57,839 nt of DNA from Methylomonas methanica (GCF_001644035.1 NZ_LUUG01000055.1:1-57839), one strand, 5' to 3'. Shown: positions 32,672 through 42,307, numbered from the stretch's first letter. The notes: generated by a model from the sequence alone, not told the origin. Program-made: numbers and translations.

Positions 32672-33604
32672 ATGAAAGTGATTGTTGCCTCAAGTGATTA
32701 TGAAATCAGCAATGCGATCACCAATCAAATCCTTGGCGTTGAAAGCACCAGTACATCCGTCATAGAGACAACAGATGATTTCATCGAGGCCCTAAAGAGC
32801 GATGAATATGATTTCATTGTCACAGATTATTCGTTCGATGGCACTGATATATGGCAGTTAACTAAACTGATAAATTCGAAGCAATTGGTTGGGCACGCAG
32901 TGCCAGTTTACCTGATAAGCGAAACCTGTGACACCGAAGTGCCGGTTATTCTCGCCAAAGAACATAACTTCCAAACCATTTCAATAAATGACTTGGTAGA
33001 AACTCTACAGATGGCCCACTGCACCGGATACGTTCGCGGGCAGCGAGGACAGGTAAAAGCAAGCGTGCTTGTCATAGAAGACGATGAAGATGCCTCGGAA
33101 ATAGTATATGAGGCCTTAAAGAGCGATTATGACGTCGATAGAGCCACAGATGGCGAACTAGGTTTAGCATTATGGAAAAAGAAACGTCACGATCTTATCT
33201 TGCTTGACTACATGCTTCCGGGGCGCAAAGGGGATGAAGTGCTATCGGAAATAATGGATGTAGATAAGAACCAGCCAATTATTGTGATGACGGCCTTTGA
33301 TAAACCAGAATATAACAAAGACTTTATCCTGAACGGAGCCAGTCAATATTTGCCAAAACCGTACACATTGATGGAGTTAAGAGCGCAATGCGTCAGCCAA
33401 ATAAATAAAGCCAAACTAATTTATCAAGACTATTATCACGACCAGAAACAGAAAAAACTGAGAAATCTAGTCAATGAGTTAGAACGAGAGTTAACAGTTA
33501 GCAATATCGAGAAAGCAAGACGTATTATTGATGCGATTAAAATAAACTTACCGCATAGCTTATCCGAAGACGAACAAGCTAGGACTTGGAATTCGGTATT
33601 CTGA
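32672..33604 (+). CDS. two-REC response regulator without DNA-binding domain (310 aa)
   Basis: There are two receiver domains in tandem. The first (residues 1-115) has D52 in VTDYSF but lacks the usual pair of acidic residues at its first strand. The second (131-250) is canonical: EDDED at 136-140, phosphoacceptor D179 in LLDYMLPG, MTAF near 206 and LPKPY near 228. The last 60 residues are helical and basic with no HTH or catalytic domain. It probably receives phosphate from the kinase encoded opposite (33579-35033) and signals by protein contact. The gene lies 87 nt after the P450 gene and its 3' end overlaps the kinase 3' end by 26 bp, convergently. Confidence 0.88.
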   Translation: MKVIVASSDYEISNAITNQILGVESTSTSVIETTDDFIEALKSDEYDFIVTDYSFDGTDIWQLTKLINSKQLVGHAVPVYLISETCDTEVPVILAKEHNFQTISINDLVETLQMAHCTGYVRGQRGQVKASVLVIEDDEDASEIVYEALKSDYDVDRATDGELGLALWKKKRHDLILLDYMLPGRKGDEVLSEIMDVDKNQPIIVMTAFDKPEYNKDFILNGASQYLPKPYTLMELRAQCVSQINKAKLIYQDYYHDQKQKKLRNLVNELERELTVSNIEKARRIIDAIKINLPHSLSEDEQARTWNSVF

Positions 33605-35033
33605 TTGTAAAAATAGTGCCAGATATATGATTTGGCTCAACAGAGATGTCGCCGTTTAAACGTTGTACGAACTGTTTTGTTATTGCCAAGCCAAGTCCGT
33701 GCCCACCATATCGCCGGCCTAGACTCATGTCCACCTGCCACCATGCATCAAAAATTTGATCGCAAAACTCAGCAGGTATTCCACAGCCTGTATCTGCAAC
33801 CTCAATAATTAAAAACGCCTGGCTAAGTCGCCAAGTCAGAGTAATCACGCCATCTGTGGTGAATTTACACGCGTTGCTCAATAAATTGTTCAGAATGTGC
33901 CGCAAAACCTCGCTATCCGATACAATCATGGTATCTGAGCCGATTAGCTGTAGCTGATTTCTATTGCGGTTAAGCAAAGGGGTAACATTCTCAACACATG
34001 CATGCATTAAAGGTGCAATTGCAATAGAAGTTAGTGCCACATCGTACCGGTCGGCCTCTAGCTGCGCATGTAATAGAATATTGTCGATTAAAGTATTTAG
34101 GTCATTAACGCGAACTAATGCCTTTGCATGTAATGCTCGATTTTCAGTGAAAACAGGATCATCCGGTAAACGCTCAGCCAATAGTTGCAAATATCCCCCT
34201 ATGGCGTGTAAAGGTGTCTTCATTTCATGAGACACCATAGACATAATCTGCGCTTTATAAACGTTGGCGGTTTCGCTGCTTTCGAGCGCTATTTTTAAGG
34301 CACTCGTCCGCTCTTCGACGCTTTTCTCTAGCTCTGTTTCTGTCGTTTCGATATTCGCCAACATATCGTTGAGAGTAATTCGCATGTTATTGATTTCGGA
34401 TGACCCTGAAAAATGAACTCGATTTCCTCTCTCACCTAGGCTTACCTTATTGAGTACCATCGCCATTTCCATCAATGTCGAAGTAAATAGTCGTGACAAC
34501 CTCCTGACAATGACTATAAAAAATAACGAGAAAATGAGAATGATCAATATTGATCCTAGTAAAAGCTTCTTCATTACTAGGTCATATTCAGCTTTCGATA
34601 TAACTAATTCGACGTACCCCAAATAGCTTTCTTGGTATATAGGTGAATAGAAGCACCATGAGTCTCGGTTGTCCGAATAGCTGGGCTCTTCAGTGCGAAG
34701 TGGCGGATTTAGTTCACACACAGACTTAGCACCGTAAGAAGCTAATAGTTCACCACGACTATTATAAATCGTTGCTCCCAATACGTTTTTGTCTGACGCA
34801 AAGCTATGGACAACGGATTCCGACTGTGATGTTGAACCTAAAATTACCGAGTATATGGCTGAATCAGCAAATGTTGCGGTATGTTCTCGCCAGTAGTGAC
34901 TTGTGTAGTCGTTGATGTAATTAGAAATTAACTTGTACATGAATCCAATTAAGAAACATGACGCCAGGATAATGGAAATGAAAATCAAAAAATTGAACCG
35001 CTGTTGTATGTTGTAGCGGTCGAGCAGACTCAT
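33579..35033 (-). CDS. membrane sensor histidine kinase (484 aa)
   Basis: The layout is TM helix (about 15-36), periplasmic sensor of about 120 residues, TM helix (about 156-178), HAMP-like linker and a coiled coil. Then comes HisKA with the phospho-His in MVSHEMKTPLHAI near residue 268, and HATPase_c with the N box NNLLSNACKFT, DTGCGIP and GHGLGLA. There is no receiver domain in the protein. Its start overlaps the stop of the binding-protein gene (ATGA), so the binding protein very likely delivers the ligand signal to the sensor domain. The likely target is the convergent response regulator. Confidence 0.92.
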   Translation of the reverse strand: MSLLDRYNIQQRFNFLIFISIILASCFLIGFMYKLISNYINDYTSHYWREHTATFADSAIYSVILGSTSQSESVVHSFASDKNVLGATIYNSRGELLASYGAKSVCELNPPLRTEEPSYSDNRDSWCFYSPIYQESYLGYVELVISKAEYDLVMKKLLLGSILIILIFSLFFIVIVRRLSRLFTSTLMEMAMVLNKVSLGERGNRVHFSGSSEINNMRITLNDMLANIETTETELEKSVEERTSALKIALESSETANVYKAQIMSMVSHEMKTPLHAIGGYLQLLAERLPDDPVFTENRALHAKALVRVNDLNTLIDNILLHAQLEADRYDVALTSIAIAPLMHACVENVTPLLNRNRNQLQLIGSDTMIVSDSEVLRHILNNLLSNACKFTTDGVITLTWRLSQAFLIIEVADTGCGIPAEFCDQIFDAWWQVDMSLGRRYGGHGLGLAITKQFVQRLNGDISVEPNHISGTIFTIRIPNSKS

Positions 35034-35893
35034 TTAATTTTAAGGGCGAAGGAATCTAGTACAATCGGATCGAACTCAATAGCAAGATGTTGGGCTACTC
35101 GCCGATTCAGCGCGAATTTAATGACCTTGATGTTTTCATAGACTGGGCTCGGTCGGCTCACTAAGCGGCCTAATTGCTCTCCCAACGCAAAATCATCAGG
35201 ATAAGCTGCTATGAGGGCGCCATTCTCAAGGTGGCTAAGGTTTGTCGATAAAAGGATGATCTTTTTATCCCATGCGACCTTCGCTACTTCATACAGAATA
35301 TTTTTTGGTAAGTTAGCTGGGATAAATATTGCATCAGCGGACGTGGCTTCATCTAGTAACCGGCCAAGTACACGAATGGTGTCTAGCGAATCTACTCCTT
35401 CCCTAATTTCTATGACGGCTGATGACTTTAAATTATTTGGCACATAATCAATGGTCTGAAAATGGGATTGCTGAACTACAAAGAAGTGTTTGACTGATGG
35501 AAGTAATCTAGCCAAATGTTCAACCAGTACACGATTGTCAAGCGCCAAGCCTACGCCGCTGTATTCCGCTGGATTAAAGTACATCAACCCTGCCAGCGTT
35601 CGTTCCCGATATTCCGTGCGGTAAATGTTCTCAACAATTCCCTTACCAAGCGCTATAACCCGGTCGGCATGCGTCGCATCAAGGATAGAGCTTATATTAT
35701 TATTATCGCCAGTAGATTCGATTCGTTGAACATGACTATTCATGTGTTCGATGCCGGCTATTACTTGGGCGTAAGCCGGATTCCCTAAAGCCTCCGCAGA
35801 GTAAACAATTACTACTTGAGGGTCTTTTGCGAATGTTGAGCAACTGAAAAAGATAATACTCGATTTCAATAGGTTATAAATCTCTTTCCGCAT
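35030..35893 (-). CDS. periplasmic substrate-binding protein, ABC-type family (287 aa)
   Basis: An N-terminal signal sequence (about residues 1-22, ending STFAK) is followed by a two-lobe binding fold: VVIVYSAEALGNPAYAQVIAG at the start, VIALGKG near 78, VGLALDN near 112, and a second-lobe strand DAIFIPANLP near 188. It resembles the TrpX-like or PF04392 type of ABC substrate-binding proteins. No ABC permease or ATPase gene is near, while a histidine kinase follows with a 4-bp overlap, so the protein probably works as a sensor subunit. It overlaps the upstream gene by 20 bp. The ligand is unknown. Confidence 0.8.
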   Translation of the reverse strand: MRKEIYNLLKSSIIFFSCSTFAKDPQVVIVYSAEALGNPAYAQVIAGIEHMNSHVQRIESTGDNNNISSILDATHADRVIALGKGIVENIYRTEYRERTLAGLMYFNPAEYSGVGLALDNRVLVEHLARLLPSVKHFFVVQQSHFQTIDYVPNNLKSSAVIEIREGVDSLDTIRVLGRLLDEATSADAIFIPANLPKNILYEVAKVAWDKKIILLSTNLSHLENGALIAAYPDDFALGEQLGRLVSRPSPVYENIKVIKFALNRRVAQHLAIEFDPIVLDSFALKIK

Positions 35894-36803
35894 TTATCAT
35901 CTTTAGTTGCTTCAATTCCATAATCAGAGGCATCAGCTCATGCCCGGTTAAATCCCTCATTCGCCAATACTTAGCTGATTGATCGCCTTCTAACCAAATG
36001 GCAATGGCGTGAACTGTCTTTTTTGCCAGGTCTATTGCCATACGCGGCTGCATTGTCCGTTGACTTATCTTGTGGCGATGAATTGCCTTTAACAAACATT
36101 CAATCGGGTCTGCCAACCCATCTTTAGTTTGCCCTTGATTATCGTTCAAACGTTTCAGAAATTCAGTAATTGGTTTATTCAGGGCAAGCATTATTAACGA
36201 ACCGGCTAATACACCAGTTGTAAAAATATCTGATTTAGGGAGTAAGCCATCAATCAATAGGAGTTCGCTTTTAAACAATTCAATAGCTTTTTTCATATTA
36301 ATGTCTTCGCGCTCTCTGATTGAACGTTTATCTTGTAGAGAGCGTTGACGGCCCCGTAACGCGATATGAATGGCCTCATTGATAAATCCATTTCGCAGCC
36401 TCTCGGAAACAAAGGTCAACCCCAATTCGTTATAGGCGGCTTTCACTACTTCATGTGGTGGTAGCGCCTCAAATTGCTTCGTCTTCGCTTCGATGCATAA
36501 CGTCTGAAAATCTTCTTCGGTCATGTCGAAAATCAAGGCCATGAGGTAATCAGGTTTGGACAGCGTGCCATTTAGCCATGCTTCCTTCCGCCGCTTTCCG
36601 GATAATTTGAAGAGCGTATTACCGACCTTTACTAATGCGACGGTGATTGAGTAAGCATACAGAGACGGTATGTGCTGAACAAAATCGTCATGATCGCCTT
36701 CATCAACATCAAAGAACTCAAGTTCGGCAATTACAAGCCAATCAGCGAATGACATTCGCACAACGGCGCAACCTAAGTCGCTAATAGGGTAAACCATTTC
36801 CAT
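35874..36803 (-). CDS. hypothetical protein, first gene of the sensor operon (309 aa)
   Basis: I do not recognise this protein. It is soluble, mainly helical and has no signal peptide. A central part contains a charged run (residues about 150-175, with RGRQRSLQDKRSIREREDIN) and a possible short hydrophobic helix near 200-215 (TTGVLAGSLIMLALN). It is the first gene of the leftward operon, with an overlapping downstream gene encoding the binding protein and then the kinase. Its promoter region is shared with the trbB upstream region and includes KorB operator 9. It could be a plasmid core gene or part of the sensory system; this cannot be decided here. Confidence 0.6.
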   Translation of the reverse strand: MEMVYPISDLGCAVVRMSFADWLVIAELEFFDVDEGDHDDFVQHIPSLYAYSITVALVKVGNTLFKLSGKRRKEAWLNGTLSKPDYLMALIFDMTEEDFQTLCIEAKTKQFEALPPHEVVKAAYNELGLTFVSERLRNGFINEAIHIALRGRQRSLQDKRSIREREDINMKKAIELFKSELLLIDGLLPKSDIFTTGVLAGSLIMLALNKPITEFLKRLNDNQGQTKDGLADPIECLLKAIHRHKISQRTMQPRMAIDLAKKTVHAIAIWLEGDQSAKYWRMRDLTGHELMPLIMELKQLKMINAERDL

Positions 36804-36948
36804 AACACTGAATAAAAAAATTAATGTATTTGCGTTCGTAAGTCATTGTTGATAGTATTTTTTTCGCAGTTTATAGCATGTCGAAAACATGACGCGATGA
36901 ACTGGCGGCTTTCACTCGTACTGCAAAGGCCTATAGGCCACTACGAAA

Positions 36949-36963
36949 TTTTAGCCGCTAAAA
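36949..36963. promoter_or_regulatory. KorB operator 9 (between sensor operon and trbB)
   Basis: TTTTAGCCGCTAAAA in the 368-nt divergent gap. It could act on the leftward cargo operon, on the trb promoter, or on both. The rest of the gap holds no gene. Confidence 0.85.
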
Positions 36964-37043
36964 AATAGCAACGTACACGATATTACATAACCGACTTCAA
37001 TTGCCCTAACAAAAAGAGCGGAACTTGTTTAAAAAATCAAAAA

Positions 37044-37119
37044 GTGCAATGCACTTTACGTTGACTGCGGAGGCAGTTTGTACTAGAGTGCATTGCAGTT
37101 TATAAAAAGTGCATTGCAC
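37044..37119 (+). promoter_or_regulatory. trb promoter region with three GTGCAWTGCAC palindromes
   Basis: GTGCAATGCAC (37044-37054), GTGCATTGCAG (37088-37098) and GTGCATTGCAC (37109-37119). The centres are 44 and 21 bp apart, about four and two helical turns. A possible promoter, TTGACT (37061-37066), 17 nt, TAGAGT (37084-37089), lies among them. This is most likely the operator set of a dedicated repressor of the trb operon; TrbA fills this role in RK2. Confidence 0.7.
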
Positions 37120-37171
37120 TATAAGCAAAATGCACAGGCGAACAGTGAAGCAATGACCTGAGAGGATAACG

Positions 37172-38134
37172 ATGACCCACGAACAGAATCTACACGAATC
37201 AGTCAGTGACAGGGCGAAAGTAAAGCTCGAACGCGATTTAGGACCAATCATATTGTCTGCTTTAGCTGATCCGAGAACCGTTGAGGTGATGCTGAATGCC
37301 GACGGCAAACTATGGCAAGAACGTCTTGGGGACAAGATGAAGTGCATAGGAACCTTATCAATTAGCAAGGGTGAGGCAATTATTAAAACTATTGCGGGTT
37401 TTCATGGCAAAGAGATCACCAGATTAAAACCCATCCTGGAAGGCGAATTCCCTCTTGATGGCTCACGATTCGCCGGCCAACTTCCGCCTGTTGTGCCTGC
37501 GCCAACTTTCGCAATCAGAAAGAAGGCTATTGCAATATTTCCACTGGAGCAATACGTCTCGGACGGCATCATGACCTGCAATCAATTCGATGCGATTACA
37601 AAGGCAGTCAAAGATCACAAAAACATTTTAGTTGTCGGAGGAACTGGATCAGGGAAAACGACGTTGGTAAACGCCATTATTAACAAAATGGTTGAGTTCG
37701 ACCCCACAGAACGAGTGTTCATTATTGAGGATACCGGCGAAATCCAATGCGCGGCCGAAAACTACGTGCAGTATCACTCAACTATTGATGTCCCGATGAC
37801 GCAGTTGTTGAAAACAACGCTCAGGATGCGGCCAGATCGAATATTAGTCGGTGAAGTACGTGGACCAGAGGCGCTAGACCTACTAATGGCATGGAATACG
37901 GGCCACGAGGGTGGAACGGCCACACTCCATGCAAACAATGCGAAGGCTGGGCTGGACAGATTATCCATGTTAATCAGCATGCATCCAGAATCACCTAGAC
38001 CTATTGAACCGCTGATTGGCGAAGCGGTACATGTTGTTGTTTTCATCGCCAAAACCCAAGAAGGCCGTCGTATTCAGGAAATCATAGAGGTTTCCGGTTA
38101 CAGGGACGGTCATTACATAACCTCTAATCTGTAG
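37172..38134 (+). CDS. trbB: TrbB, VirB11-type ATPase (320 aa)
   Basis: A hexameric traffic ATPase at the cytoplasmic face of the mating-pair channel. Walker A is [14 protein letters not shown] near residues 162-175. An Asp box/His-box region follows, with [11 protein letters not shown] near 192 and [19 protein letters not shown] near 222, then [14 protein letters not shown]. The length equals RP4 TrbB (320 aa). First gene of the rightward trb operon; GAGAGG lies upstream of the ATG. Confidence 0.96.
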   Translation: MTHEQNLHESVSDRAKVKLERDLGPIILSALADPRTVEVMLNADGKLWQERLGDKMKCIGTLSISKGEAIIKTIAGFHGKEITRLKPILEGEFPLDGSRFAGQLPPVVPAPTFAIRKKAIAIFPLEQYVSDGIMTCNQFDAITKAVKDHKNILVVGGTGSGKTTLVNAIINKMVEFDPTERVFIIEDTGEIQCAAENYVQYHSTIDVPMTQLLKTTLRMRPDRILVGEVRGPEALDLLMAWNTGHEGGTATLHANNAKAGLDRLSMLISMHPESPRPIEPLIGEAVHVVVFIAKTQEGRRIQEIIEVSGYRDGHYITSNL

Positions 38135-38144
38135 GAGTTACAAA

Positions 38145-38645
38145 ATGAATGCACTCGCGAATCGACTGCAAAGAGCACCGCTAATTCTGTTAATGGCATT
38201 GGTTTTTTTTATGCCAGAACAGGCGACCGCCGCCGTAGGTGATGGGGGAGCTTTACCTTATGAAGATTGGCTTACCAGCCTTAGAACATCGGTTACTGGT
38301 CCCGTAGCGTTTTCGTTGTCACTCATTGGGATCATTGTCGCCGGCGGTGTGCTGATTTTTGGCGGCGACTTAAACGGCTTCTTTCGGACCTTGATCTTCA
38401 TCGTTCTTGTCATGGCCCTCTTAGTCGGTGCCCAAAACGTTATGACTAACGTATTTGGTCGCGGAGCAGTAATCACACTGTCGGAGGATGAGGTAGGCAC
38501 ACAGCTCATGATTATGGGTTTTCACGCGACGCAGTATGTCAAGGAGGCATTGATGATCGCGTGTTTAATAGCAACGTTAGCATGCCTTCAACTGCGTACA
38601 TTAAAAAGCGCTGGTAAGTCATTGGCTATGGTGGGTGAAAAGTAA
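38145..38645 (+). CDS. trbC: TrbC prepilin (166 aa)
   Basis: VirB2-type pilin precursor: a long signal sequence (ending AATAAVG near residue 31), the pilin core [22 protein letters not shown], and two membrane helices with [25 protein letters not shown]4 TrbC is trimmed by LepB, a host protease and TraF, and made cyclic. The precursor here is about 20 residues longer than RP4 TrbC (145 aa), and its C-terminal tail has an extra hydrophobic segment ([16 protein letters not shown]) that is absent in RP4. The start is 10 nt after trbB. Confidence 0.93.
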   Translation: MNALANRLQRAPLILLMALVFFMPEQATAAVGDGGALPYEDWLTSLRTSVTGPVAFSLSLIGIIVAGGVLIFGGDLNGFFRTLIFIVLVMALLVGAQNVMTNVFGRGAVITLSEDEVGTQLMIMGFHATQYVKEALMIACLIATLACLQLRTLKSAGKSLAMVGEK

Positions 38646-38980
38646 TGGCCTTACGCGCGATTCCAATTCGCAGAGCGGGTAACAGAGACAACTTGTTCAT
38701 GGGCGGGGATCGTGAGTTTGTGATGTTCTCCGGCCTAGTGGCCGGAGCGCTAATTTTCTCCGCTCAAGAACTGAGGGCAGCCATTGTCGGGATAGTTTTA
38801 TGGTTATGTGCATTATACCTAGCACGGTTGGCGGCCAAATCAGATCCGAAAATGCGATTTATTTATCTACGACATTTACGGTATCGAGGTACGCGGGTAG
38901 GTAATTTAAGAGGGTATTACCCGGCCAGAAGCACCCCGTTCCGTGAAAATCCAAATAGCCAAGGGAAACAATACAGATGA
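38645..38980 (+). CDS. trbD: TrbD, VirB3-like (111 aa)
   Basis: A small inner-membrane protein of the mating-pair complex. The N-terminus RAIPIRRAGNRDNLFMGGDRE is typical of TrbD. Two adjacent membrane helices occupy residues about 27-65, followed by a basic C-terminal part with HLRYRGTRVGNLRGYYPARS. The start overlaps the trbC stop by one base, and the end overlaps trbE by 4 bp (ATGA). Confidence 0.93.
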   Translation: MALRAIPIRRAGNRDNLFMGGDREFVMFSGLVAGALIFSAQELRAAIVGIVLWLCALYLARLAAKSDPKMRFIYLRHLRYRGTRVGNLRGYYPARSTPFRENPNSQGKQYR

Positions 38981-41541
38981 TGATCGAGGCCATAACACTC
39001 ATGATTGCGGGACTAGGGATTCTATTAGTCGCAATCCTCGCCAGATTGATTTACAGGGCGGATAAGGATCGTCGGTTAAGTCAACATCGTTCCAAAAACG
39101 CCAGCGTAGCGGATTTGTTGATTTATGCTGCCGAGGTCGATGACGGTATTATTGTTGGTAAGGATGGATCGTTTCTCGCTGGCTGGCTTTATACGAGTGA
39201 TGACAACGATAGTTCAACCGAAGCACACCGCGAATCAATATCCGCCAGATTAAACCAAGCAATATCCAGACTAGGCAATGGCTGGATGATCCATGTCGAC
39301 GCCGTGCGACGCCCGGCGCCGTCATATTCAGAAAGGGGGTTATCGACATTTCCTGATCGAATCACGGCAGCCATCGACGAAGAGCGCCGGACACTTTTCG
39401 AAGGACTAAGTACCATGTACGAAGGGTACTTTGTCATGACATTGACGTATCTCCCGCCTGTGCTTGCAGAACGCAAGTTTATTGAACTTATGTTCGACGA
39501 CGACGCCAGGAAACCTGACTCAAAGACATATACAACCGACCTCATTGAACACTTTAAACGTGAATGTCACAACATCGAAACGCGATTGTCGGCAGCGGTC
39601 AACTTACGCAGATTAAAGGGCCATGAAATCGTTAATGAAGATGGGACAACTGTCATTCATGATGATCTTCTGCGCTGGTTGCAGTTTTGTATTACCGGAA
39701 AAAATCATCCGATACAACTGCCAACAAACCCCATGTATCTCGACTGTTTAATTGGTGGAGAGGATTTGCTCGCGGGCGTGATTCCCAAGATAGGTCGTAA
39801 GTACATCCAGGTAGTAGCGATTGAAGGATTCCCGCTTGAATCGACACCGGGAATGTTAACCGCCCTTGGTGAGTTACCTATCGAATATCGCTGGTCCTCA
39901 AGGTTCATTTTTATGGACCCTCACGAGGCTATCAGTCACTTGGAAAAGTTTCGAAAAAAATGGCGGCAAAAGGTACGCGGTTTCATTGATCAAGTGTTCA
40001 ATCTCAACACAGGACCGATAGACGAGGACGCGCAAAACATGGTGGACGACGCACAGGCGGCGTTAGCTGAAGTTAATAGCGGCATAATCGCCCAGGGCTA
40101 TTACACCAGTGTTGTAGTCCTAATGGACGAGAATAGAAAACGCGTACAGGAACTGGCTCAACAGGTAGAGAAGGCCATAAATAGGCTTGGATTTGTCGCC
40201 AGGATCGAAACCATTAACGCAATGGAAGCCTACTTAGGTAGTTTGCCGGGCCATGGTGTCGAGAATGTACGCCGTCCCTTGTTGAACACTATGAATTTGG
40301 CGGACTTGTTGCCGATTAGCACCATTTGGACAGGCAGAGAATATGCACCTTGTCCAATGTATCCAGCACTATCTCCCCCGATTATGCATTGTGTTACCCA
40401 GGGCTCAACACCATTCCGTCTAAATCTCCATGTAGGCGATGTGGGGCATACATTTATGTTTGGTCGAACCGGAGCCGGTAAGTCAACCCATCTTGCCATA
40501 CTCGCCGCGCAGTTGCGCCGCTATCAAGGCATGCACATCTTTGCATTCGATAAAGGGATGTCCCTGTACCCATTAACCGAAGCAATCCACGCCACGAGTG
40601 TAGGGAAAAGCGGTAAGCATTTCACGGTGGCCGCCGACGACGAATTGCTGGCCTTCTGTCCTTTGCAATACCTGAAAACCAAAAATGATCGCGCATGGGC
40701 TATGGAATGGATCAACATCATTCTGGCGTTAAATGGTTTGATTACATCACCCGCCCAGCGAAATGAAATTGGTAACGCCATCATCAACATGCATAACAGC
40801 GGCGCTAGAACGCTATCTGAATTCACGGTAACTATTCAAGATGAGGCAATACGCGAAGCTCTTAAGCAATACACCATTGATGGCGCAATGGGGCATCTAT
40901 TAGATGCCGAAGAGGATGGGCTGGAACTTACCGATTTCACGGTTTTTGAAATAGAAGAGTTAATGAATCTCGGGGAGCGCTATGCGCTTCCAGTGTTGTT
41001 ATATCTCTTTAGACGCATCGAACGATCATTAACCGGGCAGCCTACGGTCATTATTTTGGATGAGGCATGGGTGATGCTCGGTCATGCGGTATTCCGGGAA
41101 AAAATTCGAGAGTGGCTAAAGGTACTGCGAAAAGCGAACTGTTTTGTTTTGATGGCAACTCAAAACTTATCTGACGCTGCGAATTCTGGAATCCTCGACG
41201 TAATTATCGAATCAACCGCATCGAAAATCTTCTTGCCAAACATTTACGCCAGAGAGGAAGACGCGACTGCACTGTATCGCCGTATGGGCCTTAACTCTAG
41301 GCAAATCGAATTATTGGCTACAGCAATCCCCAAGAGGCATTACTACTACGTCTCTGAAGAAGGCTGTCGTCTCTATGATCTTGCGTTAGGCCCGCTCGCT
41401 CTCGCGTTTGTGGGCTCTTCGGATAAAGACTCTGTTGCGGCCATCAAGAAATTAAAGGCGACTCATGGTCATGAATGGGTGGGTGAATGGCTCGCTCGTA
41501 AGGGTTTAAGCATTGAAGAATACTTGGAGGAAGCAGCATGA
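38977..41541 (+). CDS. trbE: TrbE, VirB4-type ATPase (854 aa)
   Basis: The large ATPase that energises channel and pilus assembly. An N-terminal membrane segment (residues about 4-24) is followed by the CagE/VirB4 domain. Walker A lies in FMFGRTGAGKSTHLAIL near residues 493-509 and Walker B in PTVIILDEAWVML near 690-702. The length is close to RP4 TrbE (852 aa). It overlaps trbD at the start and trbF at the end, each by 4 bp. Confidence 0.96.
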   Translation: MMIEAITLMIAGLGILLVAILARLIYRADKDRRLSQHRSKNASVADLLIYAAEVDDGIIVGKDGSFLAGWLYTSDDNDSSTEAHRESISARLNQAISRLGNGWMIHVDAVRRPAPSYSERGLSTFPDRITAAIDEERRTLFEGLSTMYEGYFVMTLTYLPPVLAERKFIELMFDDDARKPDSKTYTTDLIEHFKRECHNIETRLSAAVNLRRLKGHEIVNEDGTTVIHDDLLRWLQFCITGKNHPIQLPTNPMYLDCLIGGEDLLAGVIPKIGRKYIQVVAIEGFPLESTPGMLTALGELPIEYRWSSRFIFMDPHEAISHLEKFRKKWRQKVRGFIDQVFNLNTGPIDEDAQNMVDDAQAALAEVNSGIIAQGYYTSVVVLMDENRKRVQELAQQVEKAINRLGFVARIETINAMEAYLGSLPGHGVENVRRPLLNTMNLADLLPISTIWTGREYAPCPMYPALSPPIMHCVTQGSTPFRLNLHVGDVGHTFMFGRTGAGKSTHLAILAAQLRRYQGMHIFAFDKGMSLYPLTEAIHATSVGKSGKHFTVAADDELLAFCPLQYLKTKNDRAWAMEWINIILALNGLITSPAQRNEIGNAIINMHNSGARTLSEFTVTIQDEAIREALKQYTIDGAMGHLLDAEEDGLELTDFTVFEIEELMNLGERYALPVLLYLFRRIERSLTGQPTVIILDEAWVMLGHAVFREKIREWLKVLRKANCFVLMATQNLSDAANSGILDVIIESTASKIFLPNIYAREEDATALYRRMGLNSRQIELLATAIPKRHYYYVSEEGCRLYDLALGPLALAFVGSSDKDSVAAIKKLKATHGHEWVGEWLARKGLSIEEYLEEAA

Positions 41542-42290
41542 TTTTTAAAAGAAAAGACCCAAAAGCAGACCCCAGAAAAAATCCTGAAAAGCTGATTGGT
41601 GGCCGTAGAACCGGAGAAAACGAGAATCCATATTTGTCAGCAAGACGAACCTGGAAAGATCACACACAGGGCGTTATTTCTACGCGGCAGGCGTGGCAAG
41701 TAATGGGGATATTATCCATGTTGGTGGCGTTAACCGGTGTCGGAGGAATGATTCATATCGGCCAGCTATCGAAATTTGTGCCTTACGTCATACAAGTTGA
41801 CAAGCTTGGTCAAACCGCAGCCATAGCCAGAGCCGACCGAGCATCACCGGTGGATGGGCGAGTAGTGGCATCTGTGGTATCGGCCTTTATATCAAACTCT
41901 CGAATAGTCACGATAGACATCGCGCTACAAAGAAAAGCCGTTATGGATGTCTACGCTATGTTAGCGCCCGGCGACCCATCGCTACAAAAAATGACTGAAT
42001 GGTTGAATGGCACCGAGGAGTCTAGTCCGTTTAAACGGGCGATAAAGGAAATGGTAAGCGTAGAAGTGGTGAATGTCCTGGCCCAAACCCCAGATACCTG
42101 GGAGGTCGATTGGATTGAAACTACCCGCGACCGCCAGGGCATTGTGACCGGAAAACCCTCATACATGAGGGCATTAGTCAATATTAAAGTCGTTGAACCA
42201 ACACCGGCCACAAGCGAAGAGCAAATCCGGAAAAACCCAATGGGAATTTACGTGAAAGACTTTTCCTGGTCCAGACAACAACAGTTTTAA
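41538..42290 (+). CDS. trbF: TrbF, VirB8-like (250 aa)
   Basis: A bitopic inner-membrane protein of the channel base. There is a basic cytoplasmic N-terminus (NPYLSARRTWKDHTQGVIS), one membrane helix near residues 56-76, and a periplasmic VirB8 fold with PYVIQVDKLGQ and the C-terminal GIYVKDFSWSRQ. The start is coupled to trbE through ATGA. Confidence 0.94.
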   Translation: MIFKRKDPKADPRKNPEKLIGGRRTGENENPYLSARRTWKDHTQGVISTRQAWQVMGILSMLVALTGVGGMIHIGQLSKFVPYVIQVDKLGQTAAIARADRASPVDGRVVASVVSAFISNSRIVTIDIALQRKAVMDVYAMLAPGDPSLQKMTEWLNGTEESSPFKRAIKEMVSVEVVNVLAQTPDTWEVDWIETTRDRQGIVTGKPSYMRALVNIKVVEPTPATSEEQIRKNPMGIYVKDFSWSRQQQF

Positions 42291-42307
42291 CCGAACGAGG
42301 CAATCTC

